Assembly (NCBI GenBank): GCA_023438065.1
Contig: JAEXRH010000012.1
Span: 806,001 to 870,000 of the forward strand
Origin: Spirochaetota bacterium
GTDB taxonomy: Bacteria > Spirochaetota > Spirochaetia > Treponematales > Treponemataceae
Length of the DNA: 64,000 nucleotides
Direction: 5' to 3'
In this document: positions 27,596 to 35,476 of the stretch, one piece after another
Layout of the letters: the number at the start of each line of letters is the position of its first letter
Position numbering within the stretch: position 1 is the stretch's first letter
Made by a program: the position numbers and the translations under genes
The notes under the pieces: generated by a model
The model's input: the letters and a program-made list of their open reading frames with translations, nothing else
The model's database searches: none
Told to the model about the DNA's origin: nothing

Positions 27596-27692
27596 CCGGA
27601 ATCGGCTCGTCCCGGCAATTTGGCGACACTCCGTTACATCAGATTCTTCCCCATGACAAGCGCCAACTGTTGCCGGGATCAGCCGATTCCGG
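27596..27692. repeat. Imperfect 30-bp inverted repeat behind argS
   Basis: Arms 27596-27625 and 27661-27692 pair over CCGGAATCGGCT and CCCGGCAA plus a terminal TGGCG, around a 35-base centre. A third related segment lies at about 27543-27563 (GATTCTTGCCGGG). There is no T-run. The remaining gap 27481-27542 holds nothing I can name. Confidence 0.6.
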
Positions 27693-27695
27693 CGC

Positions 27696-29498
27696 TTACA
27701 TGGTCGAGAGGAACGGCACCAACACAAGCTCCATCGCGCTCTTGAGGACGATGAGCGTCGCGCGGGCGAGCTCGAGCCGCGTGCGGGCGAGGTCGGGGTT
27801 GCCGGCGGCGATGATCGGGCAGTCGTGGTAGAAGCGGCTGAAGCCCTTCGAGACGTCGTAAAGGTAGGCGGTAAGAACGCTCGGGTCATGGCCCTCGGCG
27901 GCGCGCGCGGCGTGCTTCGGGAAGTCGCCGAGGGTCTTCAGGAGCTCCCATTCCGCGTCGTGGGTGAGGAGCTCAGGCTTTACCTCGCCGCCCGCGAGCG
28001 CGCCCGCGGTCGCCTTGCCGTCGGGACCGAAGGCGCACTCGGCCTCGGTCTTCCGGAGGATCGACGAGATGCGGGCGCCCATGTACTGGAGATAGGGGCC
28101 GGTGTTTCCCTGGAAGGAGAGCGACTCCTTCGGGTTGAAGATCATGTCCTTCGTCGGGCCGACTTGCAGAAGGAAGTAGTGAAGCGCGGCGAGCGCGACC
28201 TTCTCGGCGACCTCGGCGGGATCGCCGACCGCTTCCTCGCGGCCCTTCGCCTGGATCTCCTCGAGCGCGCCGTCGCGGAGGCTGTTGATGAGGTCGTCGC
28301 CGTCGACGACGGTACCCTCGCGGCTTTTCATCTTCCCCTCGGGGAGGTTGACCATCCCGTAGGAGAGGTGATAGAGGTCCTTCGCCCAGTCGTAGCCGAG
28401 CTGCTGAAGGACGTAGAAAAGCACCTTGAAGTGATACTGCTGCTCGCTTCCGACGACGTAGACGAGCTGGTTGAAGTCCCAGTCGCCGTGGCGATAGATC
28501 GCCGTGCCGATATCCTGGGTCATGTAGAGCGCGGTGCCGTCCTTCCGGAGGAGCACCTTTTTGTCGAGGTTGATCGGCGCGAGATCGACCCACACCGAGC
28601 CGTCCTCCTCGCGGTAGAAGATGCCTTTTTCGAGTCCCTGAAGGATCTCGTCGCGGCCCTTGAGGTAGGTCTCGCTCTCGTAATAGATCTTGTCGAAGGA
28701 GACGCCGGTTCTCGCGTAGGTGAGCTTGATGCCGTTCTCGGCCCACGCGTTCATCCGCTTCCAGAGTTCGTGTACCTCCGCGTCCCCCGACTCCCAGGCG
28801 CGCAGGAGCTCCTGAGCCTCGGCCTCGGCCTTCTCGGGATTCTCCTTCGCGTAGTCGTTGAACGCGACGTAGCAGTCTCCGACGAAGCGGTCGCTCTTCA
28901 CGCCCTCGCTCTCCGGGGTTTTCGGCGCGAAGAATTTCTGGTAGGCGAGCATCGACTTGCAGATATGGATGCCGCGGTTGTTGATGATGTTGACCTTGAA
29001 GACATCGGCTCCGCAAAACTTGAGGATGCGCGAGATCGACTCGCCGAGGGCGTCGTTGCGGAGGTGCCCGAGATGAAGGGGCTTGTTCGTGTTCGGGCTC
29101 GAGAATTCGACCATGATGCGCTTCCCGGCGAGGTTGCCCGGCCGGCCGTACGCGGCGCCCTTCGCGATGATGTCGGAGAGGGTCTTGCCCGCGACGTCGC
29201 CCTTCGCGAGAAAGACGTTCACGTAGGGACCGACCTGCTTGACGGTACCGAGCGAGGCGGTCTCGGGGCTCGCGGAGAGGCGCTTCGCGATCTCCGAGGC
29301 GATCTGCGGGGGCCCGAGCCTGAGGGCCTTGGCGAACGCGAACATGGGGAACCCGATGTCTCCCATCGCGGGATCGGGAGGATTCTCTGCTGATATCGAT
29401 TCGGGGCCGATCGCCCCGGAACCCGGTAATTTCTCGTTCTGGAACGCGGTCAGCTCTCGGGCGACGAGCGCCCGCCATTCATCGCGGATTTCGGCCAT
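27696..29498 (-). CDS. argS: Arginyl-tRNA synthetase
   Basis: This 600-residue class I synthetase has SSPNTNKPLHLGHLRN with HIGH as HLGH at residues 142-145, the Arg N-terminal additional domain (residues 1-110), and YMTQDIGTAIYR. KMKSREG matches the KMSKS loop, and the C-terminal DALR anticodon domain ends in LVLVPFLSTM. It charges tRNA-Arg. It is transcribed alone from a promoter with an AGGAG-containing leader and followed by the inverted repeat. Confidence 0.97.
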   Translation of the reverse strand: MAEIRDEWRALVARELTAFQNEKLPGSGAIGPESISAENPPDPAMGDIGFPMFAFAKALRLGPPQIASEIAKRLSASPETASLGTVKQVGPYVNVFLAKGDVAGKTLSDIIAKGAAYGRPGNLAGKRIMVEFSSPNTNKPLHLGHLRNDALGESISRILKFCGADVFKVNIINNRGIHICKSMLAYQKFFAPKTPESEGVKSDRFVGDCYVAFNDYAKENPEKAEAEAQELLRAWESGDAEVHELWKRMNAWAENGIKLTYARTGVSFDKIYYESETYLKGRDEILQGLEKGIFYREEDGSVWVDLAPINLDKKVLLRKDGTALYMTQDIGTAIYRHGDWDFNQLVYVVGSEQQYHFKVLFYVLQQLGYDWAKDLYHLSYGMVNLPEGKMKSREGTVVDGDDLINSLRDGALEEIQAKGREEAVGDPAEVAEKVALAALHYFLLQVGPTKDMIFNPKESLSFQGNTGPYLQYMGARISSILRKTEAECAFGPDGKATAGALAGGEVKPELLTHDAEWELLKTLGDFPKHAARAAEGHDPSVLTAYLYDVSKGFSRFYHDCPIIAAGNPDLARTRLELARATLIVLKSAMELVLVPFLSTM

Positions 29499-29535
29499 GA
29501 TTTCGTCAGTCTCCTGGGTAGTCTCTTGTCCCGCG

Positions 29536-29565
29536 ATTGTAGCCCAAAACGCGAGCGCGTTTCAA
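29536..29565 (-). promoter_or_regulatory. Promoter of argS
   Basis: TTGAAA, 18-base spacer, TACAAT on the minus strand. It overlaps the last codons of the upstream pgeF gene. Confidence 0.65.
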
Positions 29566-30302
29566 TGCGTCGATCGATGCCGGATAAAGGCGGCCATGTG
29601 GGTGAACCGCTCGGGCCCTTCGCGCCGGTTCGAGCCGTACTCGCCCTCGCACGAGGTACAAACGCCGGTGTCGACGAGATTCTCCGGGCCGATCCCGATC
29701 GAGACCGCGAGCGAGCGATTCGCCTCCGCGAGCGATAGCCGATACGGCCACTGGCTCCCCCCCGCTTCCCGCTCCGCGTCGAGGGTTACGCACGAGGGCC
29801 CGAAGGCGCGCCCGAAATAGTCGGCCCGTTCCCGGTCGACGGTGTAGCAGCAACTCCGGATATGGGGACCGAGGATCACGCGGAAGTCCGAGGGTTTCGC
29901 GCCCCACTCGTCGTGCGCGAGCTCGACCGCGGTACGGAGAATCCCCGTTCCCTTCCAGCCCGAGTGCAGGACGCCGAAGCATCCGGTAACCGGGTCAAAG
30001 AGCCATATCGGCATGCAGTCGGCGACCGTGACGCTCGGGACGAGGGAGGGATCGCGGGCGATGATCCCGTCGCCGTCCGGCAGGGAGTCGAACGGGGACG
30101 GGGAGACGGCGACCCGGACGACGCGCGAGTGAACCTGGTTCACCGCGAGGACCGTTTCGGGCGCGATACCGAGCGAGCGGAACGCGCGCGCGCGATTGTC
30201 GCCGTCTTTGCCCGGCTTCATCGGCCCCATCGCGGCGAGGGTTATCCCGCACTCGGGCGCCGAAGCGACGTTGGCGAACGCGAAAAAGCGGACGGGACTC
30301 AC
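29562..30302 (-). CDS. pgeF: PgeF/YfiH-type polyphenol oxidase family protein (peptidoglycan-editing factor)
   Basis: The 246-residue protein starts with GTG at 30302, overlapping the previous stop (GTGA). Family motifs: VNQVHSRVV, VTVADCMPIWLFD, FGVLHSGWKGT and GPHIRSCCYTV, supplying the His/Cys metal or catalytic site. The C-terminal part has DTGVCTSCEG. Members have been described as purine nucleoside phosphorylases, multicopper oxidases, and as preventing L-Ser mis-incorporation into peptidoglycan. Which applies cannot be read here. It is coupled to the large protein upstream. Confidence 0.88.
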   Translation of the reverse strand: MSPVRFFAFANVASAPECGITLAAMGPMKPGKDGDNRARAFRSLGIAPETVLAVNQVHSRVVRVAVSPSPFDSLPDGDGIIARDPSLVPSVTVADCMPIWLFDPVTGCFGVLHSGWKGTGILRTAVELAHDEWGAKPSDFRVILGPHIRSCCYTVDRERADYFGRAFGPSCVTLDAEREAGGSQWPYRLSLAEANRSLAVSIGIGPENLVDTGVCTSCEGEYGSNRREGPERFTHMAAFIRHRSTH

Positions 30303-32017
30303 AGCGTTTCCCGCTCGACCGCGGCGGCCTCGCCGAGAAGATCGACGGCGCTCTTGACGAGCTGACGGACATGGGCGAGATCCTTCTTGAAGCGCTCGTT
30401 GAAATTGCCCTGGATCGACGACGCGTTCGCGAGGGTTTCGTACGGACCGCCGCGCGCCGTGGCGAGCACGCCGCCGAGAACGGAGTCGACGCTGCGAAAC
30501 GCCTCGAGAACGCGGTTCACGATGCCGATCGCCTCGAGCTCGACCGAGACCATCAGGTTCTCGAGGCGAACCCTTCCCTTGACCGATATCATGCGTTCCC
30601 GGTCGATGATCATGAAACTCTCGCCGAAGTCGCCTTTTTCCGAAAGCCGGCGCTCGAACATCTCGAGAACCTGTTGCTGATGCTCGAGCACGCTGAACGC
30701 GTCGGTATACTCGACGAGGTTCTCCCGCCGGTAGAAGTCTCCCTCGATGAGGAGGATCTTGAGCGGCTTCATGACGATCGCGGGATAGACGACCGAGAAA
30801 AATCCCTTGAGAAAGTTTACGGAAAGTTCGTAGCGGAACGTGAGCGGAAGCCACAGCCCTTCCCAGGGCTTGGTCTGGAGCGCCGGCAGTTTCGGTATCC
30901 CGAGAAACGAGACCATCCTCAACTCCAGCATCGCGCGCCGGTGGAGTCTGCTCCACTCCGCCCATTTCTCGTCGAAGCGGCGCTTCCAGGCGGCCTTGAA
31001 GAGCGTCAGCCAGTCCTCGGCGAGTTCCGGGTGAGAAGGCTGCCAGGCGACGTCGCGCACGGTATAGCGGACGAAATCGGCGAACGGGATCGCCGACTTC
31101 ACGCCCCGCACGAGCGAGAGCGCGTCCGCCGCCTCGGCGACGAATTTCTTGCACTCATCCTCGAGGTCGAATTTCTCGTCGGTCATCGAGGCCTGCTTCG
31201 TGAAGAGAAAGAGCGACTCGAGAAGGAGAACGGGGACCTTTCTGGCGACGGAGAACACGCCGACGAGTGCTTGCATCTCGTCGCCGATCGAGTCGATGAG
31301 GCACGTCTGGCCGAGATCCTCGACGACACCGAAGCGCTGTATCATCCGTTCGAGCGGGAGCGTGGAAAACGCCCGGAGCCATTCGATCGCGAGAGCGGCC
31401 TGATGCATCCGCGTGCGCTCGTCCTCGGGCATCGCGAGATAGATCGCGTCCATCTCGCGCAGGAAAGACGCGCGCACGTCGCGGTTCGGCTCCTTGTCGT
31501 ACGGGACCGAGAAGGGATTCGACGAGGTCGACAGGGAAGCGTTCGTGCTCTTCATGAACAGGGAGCCGAGGACGATGAAAAAACCGCCCTTATCGAGCTC
31601 GTACGAGTCGAGAAGCGACGAGAACAAAACCTGCGCCCGACGGAGCTTGACGAGCTCCTGGTACATTCCGTCGGTATACGACCGCTGATGCACCGAAAAA
31701 AACCTGCCATAGGCGTGCGCGAGATCCCTGCCGAGACTCGTCACGAGATAGGAAGCATAGAGGCTTGTCGGGGAGCTTGACGCGAAGAAGGCGCATATCG
31801 AAAACCAGAGTCTGACGATGAACGGCTCCTCCATGAGTCGCTTCTGGGAGAGGGAGGCCGTCTTCGTTTCGCTCGCGCGCGCGGTCTCGGGTCGCGTCGC
31901 GCGAAGGTCCTCGACCTGAAGTTCGGTCACCTCAGCCAATTGCCGGAGCAACTCTTGCCGCTCGGAGGATTCGAGCGTGAGAACAAGGCGTTCGAAGGTA
32001 TCAGGTGCGTCGTTCAT
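30299..32017 (-). CDS. Large spirochaete-type protein of unknown function (DUF5312-like)
   Basis: The 572-residue protein has no recognised catalytic motif. It is rich in long amphipathic helices, with short hydrophobic stretches near residues 70-90 (WFSICAFFASS), 135-150 and 395-415. No signal peptide is evident. The layout resembles proteins annotated DUF5312 in treponemes; that link is from memory and uncertain. The ATG at 32017 is directly preceded by AAGGAAGG, too close for normal spacing. It is translationally coupled to pgeF, suggesting a linked role, perhaps at the envelope. Confidence 0.65.
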   Translation of the reverse strand: MNDAPDTFERLVLTLESSERQELLRQLAEVTELQVEDLRATRPETARASETKTASLSQKRLMEEPFIVRLWFSICAFFASSSPTSLYASYLVTSLGRDLAHAYGRFFSVHQRSYTDGMYQELVKLRRAQVLFSSLLDSYELDKGGFFIVLGSLFMKSTNASLSTSSNPFSVPYDKEPNRDVRASFLREMDAIYLAMPEDERTRMHQAALAIEWLRAFSTLPLERMIQRFGVVEDLGQTCLIDSIGDEMQALVGVFSVARKVPVLLLESLFLFTKQASMTDEKFDLEDECKKFVAEAADALSLVRGVKSAIPFADFVRYTVRDVAWQPSHPELAEDWLTLFKAAWKRRFDEKWAEWSRLHRRAMLELRMVSFLGIPKLPALQTKPWEGLWLPLTFRYELSVNFLKGFFSVVYPAIVMKPLKILLIEGDFYRRENLVEYTDAFSVLEHQQQVLEMFERRLSEKGDFGESFMIIDRERMISVKGRVRLENLMVSVELEAIGIVNRVLEAFRSVDSVLGGVLATARGGPYETLANASSIQGNFNERFKKDLAHVRQLVKSAVDLLGEAAAVERETL

Positions 32018-32056
32018 CCTTCCTTAATTATGCCCGATAATGGCCGAAATAACCAT

Positions 32057-32090
32057 AAAAAAAAGCGCCTGACATCGCGTCAGGCGCTTT
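32057..32090 (-). terminator. Terminator of the tRNA-Gln / tRNA-Glu unit
   Basis: A 10-bp perfect hairpin AGCGCCTGAC/GTCAGGCGCT with a 5-base loop and eight T on the minus strand. Confidence 0.93.
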
Positions 32091-32096
32091 CCTTTC

Positions 32097-32168
32097 CGGT
32101 CCCTACGGGAATCGAACCCGTCTTTAAAGATTGAGAATCTTTTGTCCTAACCGATAGACGAAGGGACC
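32097..32168 (-). tRNA. tRNA-Glu (anticodon CTC)
   Basis: Minus-strand cloverleaf: acceptor GGTCCCT/AGGGACC, anticodon stem AAAGA/TCTTT with loop TTCTCAA (anticodon CTC), T-arm GGGTTCGATTCCC, discriminator G73, no CCA. Confidence 0.95.
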
Positions 32169-32170
32169 AT

Positions 32171-32400
32171 GGAGAAGTAAAAAGACTCGATGAGTCTTTT
32201 TACTTCTCCCGAAGAAACTCGAACGAGTCGAGTTTCTTCACAGTCGATCAAAAGGCCTTTTCAAGGCTCCCGAAGTTCCTCAACTTCGTTAAGGAACTTC
32301 GCTGGACTTTCACCGAAGACTCGCGACGGCATCGCGTTTCTTCAAGTCCTTTTCCGAAGAGACTCGCGTTTAACGAGTCTCTTTGTATCCCGAAGGATTC
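32171..32400. repeat. Array of distinct perfect hairpins between two tRNAs
   Basis: At least five hairpins follow one another: 18 bp with a 3-base loop (32171-32209), 11 bp (about 32211-32239), 9 bp (about 32272-32300), a two-part stem (about 32303-32349) and 10 bp (about 32357-32382). Stem sequences differ, but most units begin with (C)CCGAAG: GAAG starts at 32211, 32272, 32315, 32356 and 32392. On the tRNA strand this reads CTTCGG, the stable UUCG tetraloop core. It is non-coding and probably transcribed with the tRNAs. Confidence 0.8.
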
Positions 32401-32406
32401 CGGTTT

Positions 32407-32477
32407 TTCCCCAGGGAGGATTCGAACCCCCACAAACAGAACCAGAATCTGTAGTGCTACCATTACACAACCGGGGA
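32407..32477 (-). tRNA. tRNA-Gln (anticodon CTG)
   Basis: Minus-strand cloverleaf: acceptor TCCCCGG/CTGGGGA, D-loop AATGGTA, anticodon stem ACAGA/TCTGT with loop TTCTGGT (anticodon CTG), T-arm GGGGGTTCGAATCCTCC. The discriminator reads A, unlike G73 in the other tRNA-Gln. It is first in a unit with tRNA-Glu. Confidence 0.92.
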
Positions 32478-32492
32478 ATGAAGGCGAGGATG

Positions 32493-32521
32493 AAAGTAGC
32501 ACGCACGCCTTTTTTTGTCAA
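32493..32521 (-). promoter_or_regulatory. Promoter of the tRNA-Gln(CTG) unit
   Basis: TTGACA, 17-base spacer, TACTTT on the minus strand, about 15 bases before the tRNA. Confidence 0.75.
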
Positions 32522-32564
32522 CGGGGTTCGCGAACGAAACGCGAAAAAAACCGCGTCTTCCGGC

Positions 32565-33098
32565 TCACTCCCCGTGGTACTCGACGAGCGTCCGCACGGG
32601 AACATCGCCGAGCACGGTGGCGTAATTGAGGAACGGGAGTCCGACGACGCCGAAGAACCCGGCGACGGTCGCGCCTCCCTGCTCGAGGACGTTCTTCGCC
32701 GCGTTGAGGGTTCCGCCCGTCGCGATGAGGTCGTCCATGACCAGGATGCGCTCGCCCGCTTTCACGTCGGCCTGGTGCACCTCGATCTCGGCCGAGCCGT
32801 ACTCGAGGGCGTACTTGCAGGCATAGGTCTTTCCGGGCAGCTTCCCCTTCTTCCTGATCAGGATGAGCGGGATGCCGAGACGCTCGGCGAAGGGAGCGGC
32901 GAACACGAAGCCCCGCGACTCGATCGCGGCGACCGCGTCGATCTTCTCCTTGCGGTAGAGCTTGACCATCTGGTCGATGCAGTAGCTGAAGGCCTCGGGA
33001 TTCACGAGGATGCCGGTGATATCGTAGAAGAGGATTCCGGGCTTCGGAAAGTCCGGGATCTTGCGGATGGCGTCGTCAAGGGAAAAGTTCCGTTTCAT
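32565..33098 (-). CDS. apt: Adenine phosphoribosyltransferase
   Basis: The 177-residue Apt salvages adenine to AMP with PRPP. IESRGFVFAAPFAERLGIPLILIRKKGKLPG is the family core and VMDDLIATGGT the PRPP loop. The start lacks a Shine-Dalgarno, and the promoter -10 ends 6 bases upstream. It stands alone between tsaD and the tRNA unit. Confidence 0.97.
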   Translation of the reverse strand: MKRNFSLDDAIRKIPDFPKPGILFYDITGILVNPEAFSYCIDQMVKLYRKEKIDAVAAIESRGFVFAAPFAERLGIPLILIRKKGKLPGKTYACKYALEYGSAEIEVHQADVKAGERILVMDDLIATGGTLNAAKNVLEQGGATVAGFFGVVGLPFLNYATVLGDVPVRTLVEYHGE

Positions 33099-33104
33099 GA
33101 CTCA

Positions 33105-33133
33105 ATAGTATGCCACCGGAGGAGTTGCGTCAA
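33105..33133 (-). promoter_or_regulatory. Promoter of apt, leaderless
   Basis: TTGACG, 17-base spacer, TACTAT on the minus strand; 6 bases to the ATG. Confidence 0.65.
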
Positions 33134-33152
33134 CGCGTAATCGCGCGCGGAC

Positions 33153-34205
33153 TTACCCGTGCCTTCCGGCTTTCTTGAATCCCTGCACGCGGGCGCTCGC
33201 GTTCTCGGTCCACGGGCTTCGGTCGCCGCGCGCGAGATAGCGATAACCGAGGCCGGCGATCATCGCGCCGTTGTCGCCGCAGAGATCGAGAGGCGGGAAG
33301 ACGCACGTCATGCCCTTCTCGGCGGCGAGCAATTCCCGGAGGCGGGAGTTTGCCGCGACGCCGCCGCCGGCGACGACGGTCGTAAGCCCGGTATCCTCGA
33401 CGGCGCGGAAAAGTCTCGAGAGGAGGATTTTCACCGCGGTCTCCTGGAAGGCGGCGGCGAGGTTCTCGTTCGTGCGCTCGAACTCGGGATTCCAGAACTG
33501 GTCGATCTGGTTGATGGCCGCGGTCTTGAGTCCCGAGTACGACACGTCGTAGCGATGGGCGGCGATGCCCTCGGAGACGTTGCCGGCGCGGTTTTGCTTG
33601 TCGATGTTCGGCATCGGGAAGCGCGCCGCCTTGGGATTCCCGTTTCTCGCGAGCCGGTCGATCGCGACGCCGCCCGGGTATCCGAGGTCGTAAAACTTCG
33701 CGACCTTGTCGAAGGCCTCGCCGACCGCGTCGTCGATCGTGGTGCCGAGCACCTCGATGTCGTCAAAGCCGGAAACCTTGCAGATGATCGAGTGTCCACC
33801 CGAGACGAGAAGCCCGAGGTAGGGATACTCGATGTCGGCCGCGAGATGGGCCGCGTAGAGGTGCCCGAGCATGTGGTTGACGGCGACGAAGGGTTTCCCC
33901 GTCGCCCAGGCGAGGGTTTTCGCGAAGGTGAGCCCGACGAGAAGCGAGCCCATGAGCCCGGGTCGCGAGGTCGCCGCGATCCCGTCGATATCGTCCAGGG
34001 AAAGGTTCGCCTCCGAGAGGGCCTGCTTCACGACGGGAAGGATCCACTCGACGTGCTTCCGGCTCGCGATCTCGGGGACGACCCCGTTATAGGTCGCGTG
34101 AAAGGGGATCTGGGTCGCGACGACGTTCGAGAGGATGGTCCTGCCATCCTCGACGATCGCGCACGCGGTCTCGTCGCAGGAGCTCTCGATGCCGAGAACC
34201 TTCAT
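33153..34205 (-). CDS. tsaD: tRNA N6-adenosine threonylcarbamoyltransferase
   Basis: The 350-residue TsaD transfers the threonylcarbamoyl group to A37 of ANN-decoding tRNAs. N-terminal GIESSCDETACAIVEDG, metal site NHMLGH (H111, H115), GLLVSGGHS and the C-terminal CGDNGAMIAGLG are all present. Its start overlaps the deacetylase-like stop (ATGA). Confidence 0.97.
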   Translation of the reverse strand: MKVLGIESSCDETACAIVEDGRTILSNVVATQIPFHATYNGVVPEIASRKHVEWILPVVKQALSEANLSLDDIDGIAATSRPGLMGSLLVGLTFAKTLAWATGKPFVAVNHMLGHLYAAHLAADIEYPYLGLLVSGGHSIICKVSGFDDIEVLGTTIDDAVGEAFDKVAKFYDLGYPGGVAIDRLARNGNPKAARFPMPNIDKQNRAGNVSEGIAAHRYDVSYSGLKTAAINQIDQFWNPEFERTNENLAAAFQETAVKILLSRLFRAVEDTGLTTVVAGGGVAANSRLRELLAAEKGMTCVFPPLDLCGDNGAMIAGLGYRYLARGDRSPWTENASARVQGFKKAGRHG

Positions 34206-35437
34206 TCATCCATGTCCTTGTCGGTCGCGATGCGCGCGATGGTCGAAAGGGAATAGCCCTGGCTCACGAGCTCGGGGTACATCTCGCTGAGCACGTCCGC
34301 GAGATCCGCCGACCAGATGTGGCCGATCATGATCGCGGCGCCCTTCTTCTCGGCGAGCTTGAGGCCGCCGGTGACGGCCTCCTCTATCGATGCGCGATCC
34401 TGGGCGTTGTCCAGGAATACCGCGCGTTCCCATATAGTCATCTTCATTTCCCTCGCAATGGCCGGGGCCAGCGTTTTCGCGTTGGTGCGCGAGTCGAGGA
34501 AGTAAATTCCCTTCTCGCGCGCGACCGACAGCACGGCTCGCATAGCCTCGTCGTCGGCGGTAATGAGCGAACCCTCGTGGTTGTTGATGCCCGCGACGGG
34601 CCAAACCTCCGCGAGATTTTTCCGCACGGTCGCCTTAATCCGGTCGGGGGACATACCCTCGGTGATGGCACCGGGGCCTGGATCCTTTGAACGATTGATC
34701 GCCTGCATCGGCTGATGCAGGATGGCTTCTTTTCCGGCGGCGCGAACTCTCCGTGCCGCTTCCCCAGAATACTCCAATCCCGGCAAAACGGCAATAGTGC
34801 ACGGGAACGGAAGCCTCAGGAAGGGCTCAAGCTGCTTGAGGTTGTGCCCGGCGTCGTCGAATACGAAAACGAGGGTTCCCCGATGCCTGACGGGGGTTGG
34901 TCGCTCCGGGGGCGGGGCGGCGGGAACGGACGGGGTTACCGGGCGGGACGGCGCGACGCGAACCGGCTGCCGTTCGGTGCCCGAAGGGTGGCGTCCCGTG
35001 GTTGCGGGTTTCTCGGGTATGGCACCGCTCACACGGGCATCGGTCGTCACGGGCTTTGAGGGCGCGGGACGGGGAGATTCCACCGGTTGCGTCCCGGACG
35101 GGGATGCGGGCCCGGATACGGGGTTACCGGCGGTCTCTCCAGGCGAAGCCGCGCCGGGCTCGACACGATCCGTTTCGGGGGCTTCAGGGGCACGCATCGC
35201 GTCGGGAGCCGGCGAAGGACGCGTTTCAGGGCCGGGAGCCTCGGTCCCGGGACGGGATTCTTCCGTGGCGAGTCCCCCGATACCGAACCGGATCGCGAAA
35301 ATGCCCGCCGAGATCCCGAAGATCGCCGCGGCGAGGATGATGTTAACGCGAAGTCGCTTGAAATTCAGGGGTTTCCGCCTGCGCCTGCCGTTCCCGCGCG
35401 TACGGGATCGACCGGAGGCGTTTTTTTTCCGTTCCAT
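34202..35437 (-). CDS. Divergent polysaccharide deacetylase family protein, membrane-anchored
   Basis: This 411-residue protein has a basic N-terminus, one membrane segment at about residues 32-50, a proline-rich linker to about residue 185 (APSRPVTPSVPAAPPPERPTP), and a periplasmic domain. The domain reads LVFVFDDAGHNLKQLEPFLRLPFPCTIAVLPGLEYS, HQPMQAI, GINNHEGS and IGHIWSADLADVL, matching the divergent polysaccharide deacetylase group (PF04748 type). The enzyme activity is unproven. It is first in an operon with tsaD. There is no ribosome site; the promoter -10 ends 8 bases before the ATG. Confidence 0.85.
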   Translation of the reverse strand: MERKKNASGRSRTRGNGRRRRKPLNFKRLRVNIILAAAIFGISAGIFAIRFGIGGLATEESRPGTEAPGPETRPSPAPDAMRAPEAPETDRVEPGAASPGETAGNPVSGPASPSGTQPVESPRPAPSKPVTTDARVSGAIPEKPATTGRHPSGTERQPVRVAPSRPVTPSVPAAPPPERPTPVRHRGTLVFVFDDAGHNLKQLEPFLRLPFPCTIAVLPGLEYSGEAARRVRAAGKEAILHQPMQAINRSKDPGPGAITEGMSPDRIKATVRKNLAEVWPVAGINNHEGSLITADDEAMRAVLSVAREKGIYFLDSRTNAKTLAPAIAREMKMTIWERAVFLDNAQDRASIEEAVTGGLKLAEKKGAAIMIGHIWSADLADVLSEMYPELVSQGYSLSTIARIATDKDMDE

Positions 35438-35445
35438 CGAAAATC

Positions 35446-35474
35446 AGGATAAAGAGAGCGTTCCCCGGTGTCAA
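35446..35474 (-). promoter_or_regulatory. Promoter of the deacetylase-tsaD operon, near-leaderless
   Basis: TTGACA, 17-base spacer, TATCCT on the minus strand; 8 bases to the ATG. It starts 3 bases after the sigma-factor stop. Confidence 0.7.
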
Positions 35475-35476
35475 CC

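Noticed and set aside
32171..32400. CRISPR array between the tRNAs
   Set aside because: Only a 6-7 base junction repeats; spacing is irregular and the palindromes differ.
32190..33140. Open frame of 316 codons across the tRNA spacer and apt
   Set aside because: It crosses a tRNA, a hairpin array and runs antisense to apt; no plausible protein.
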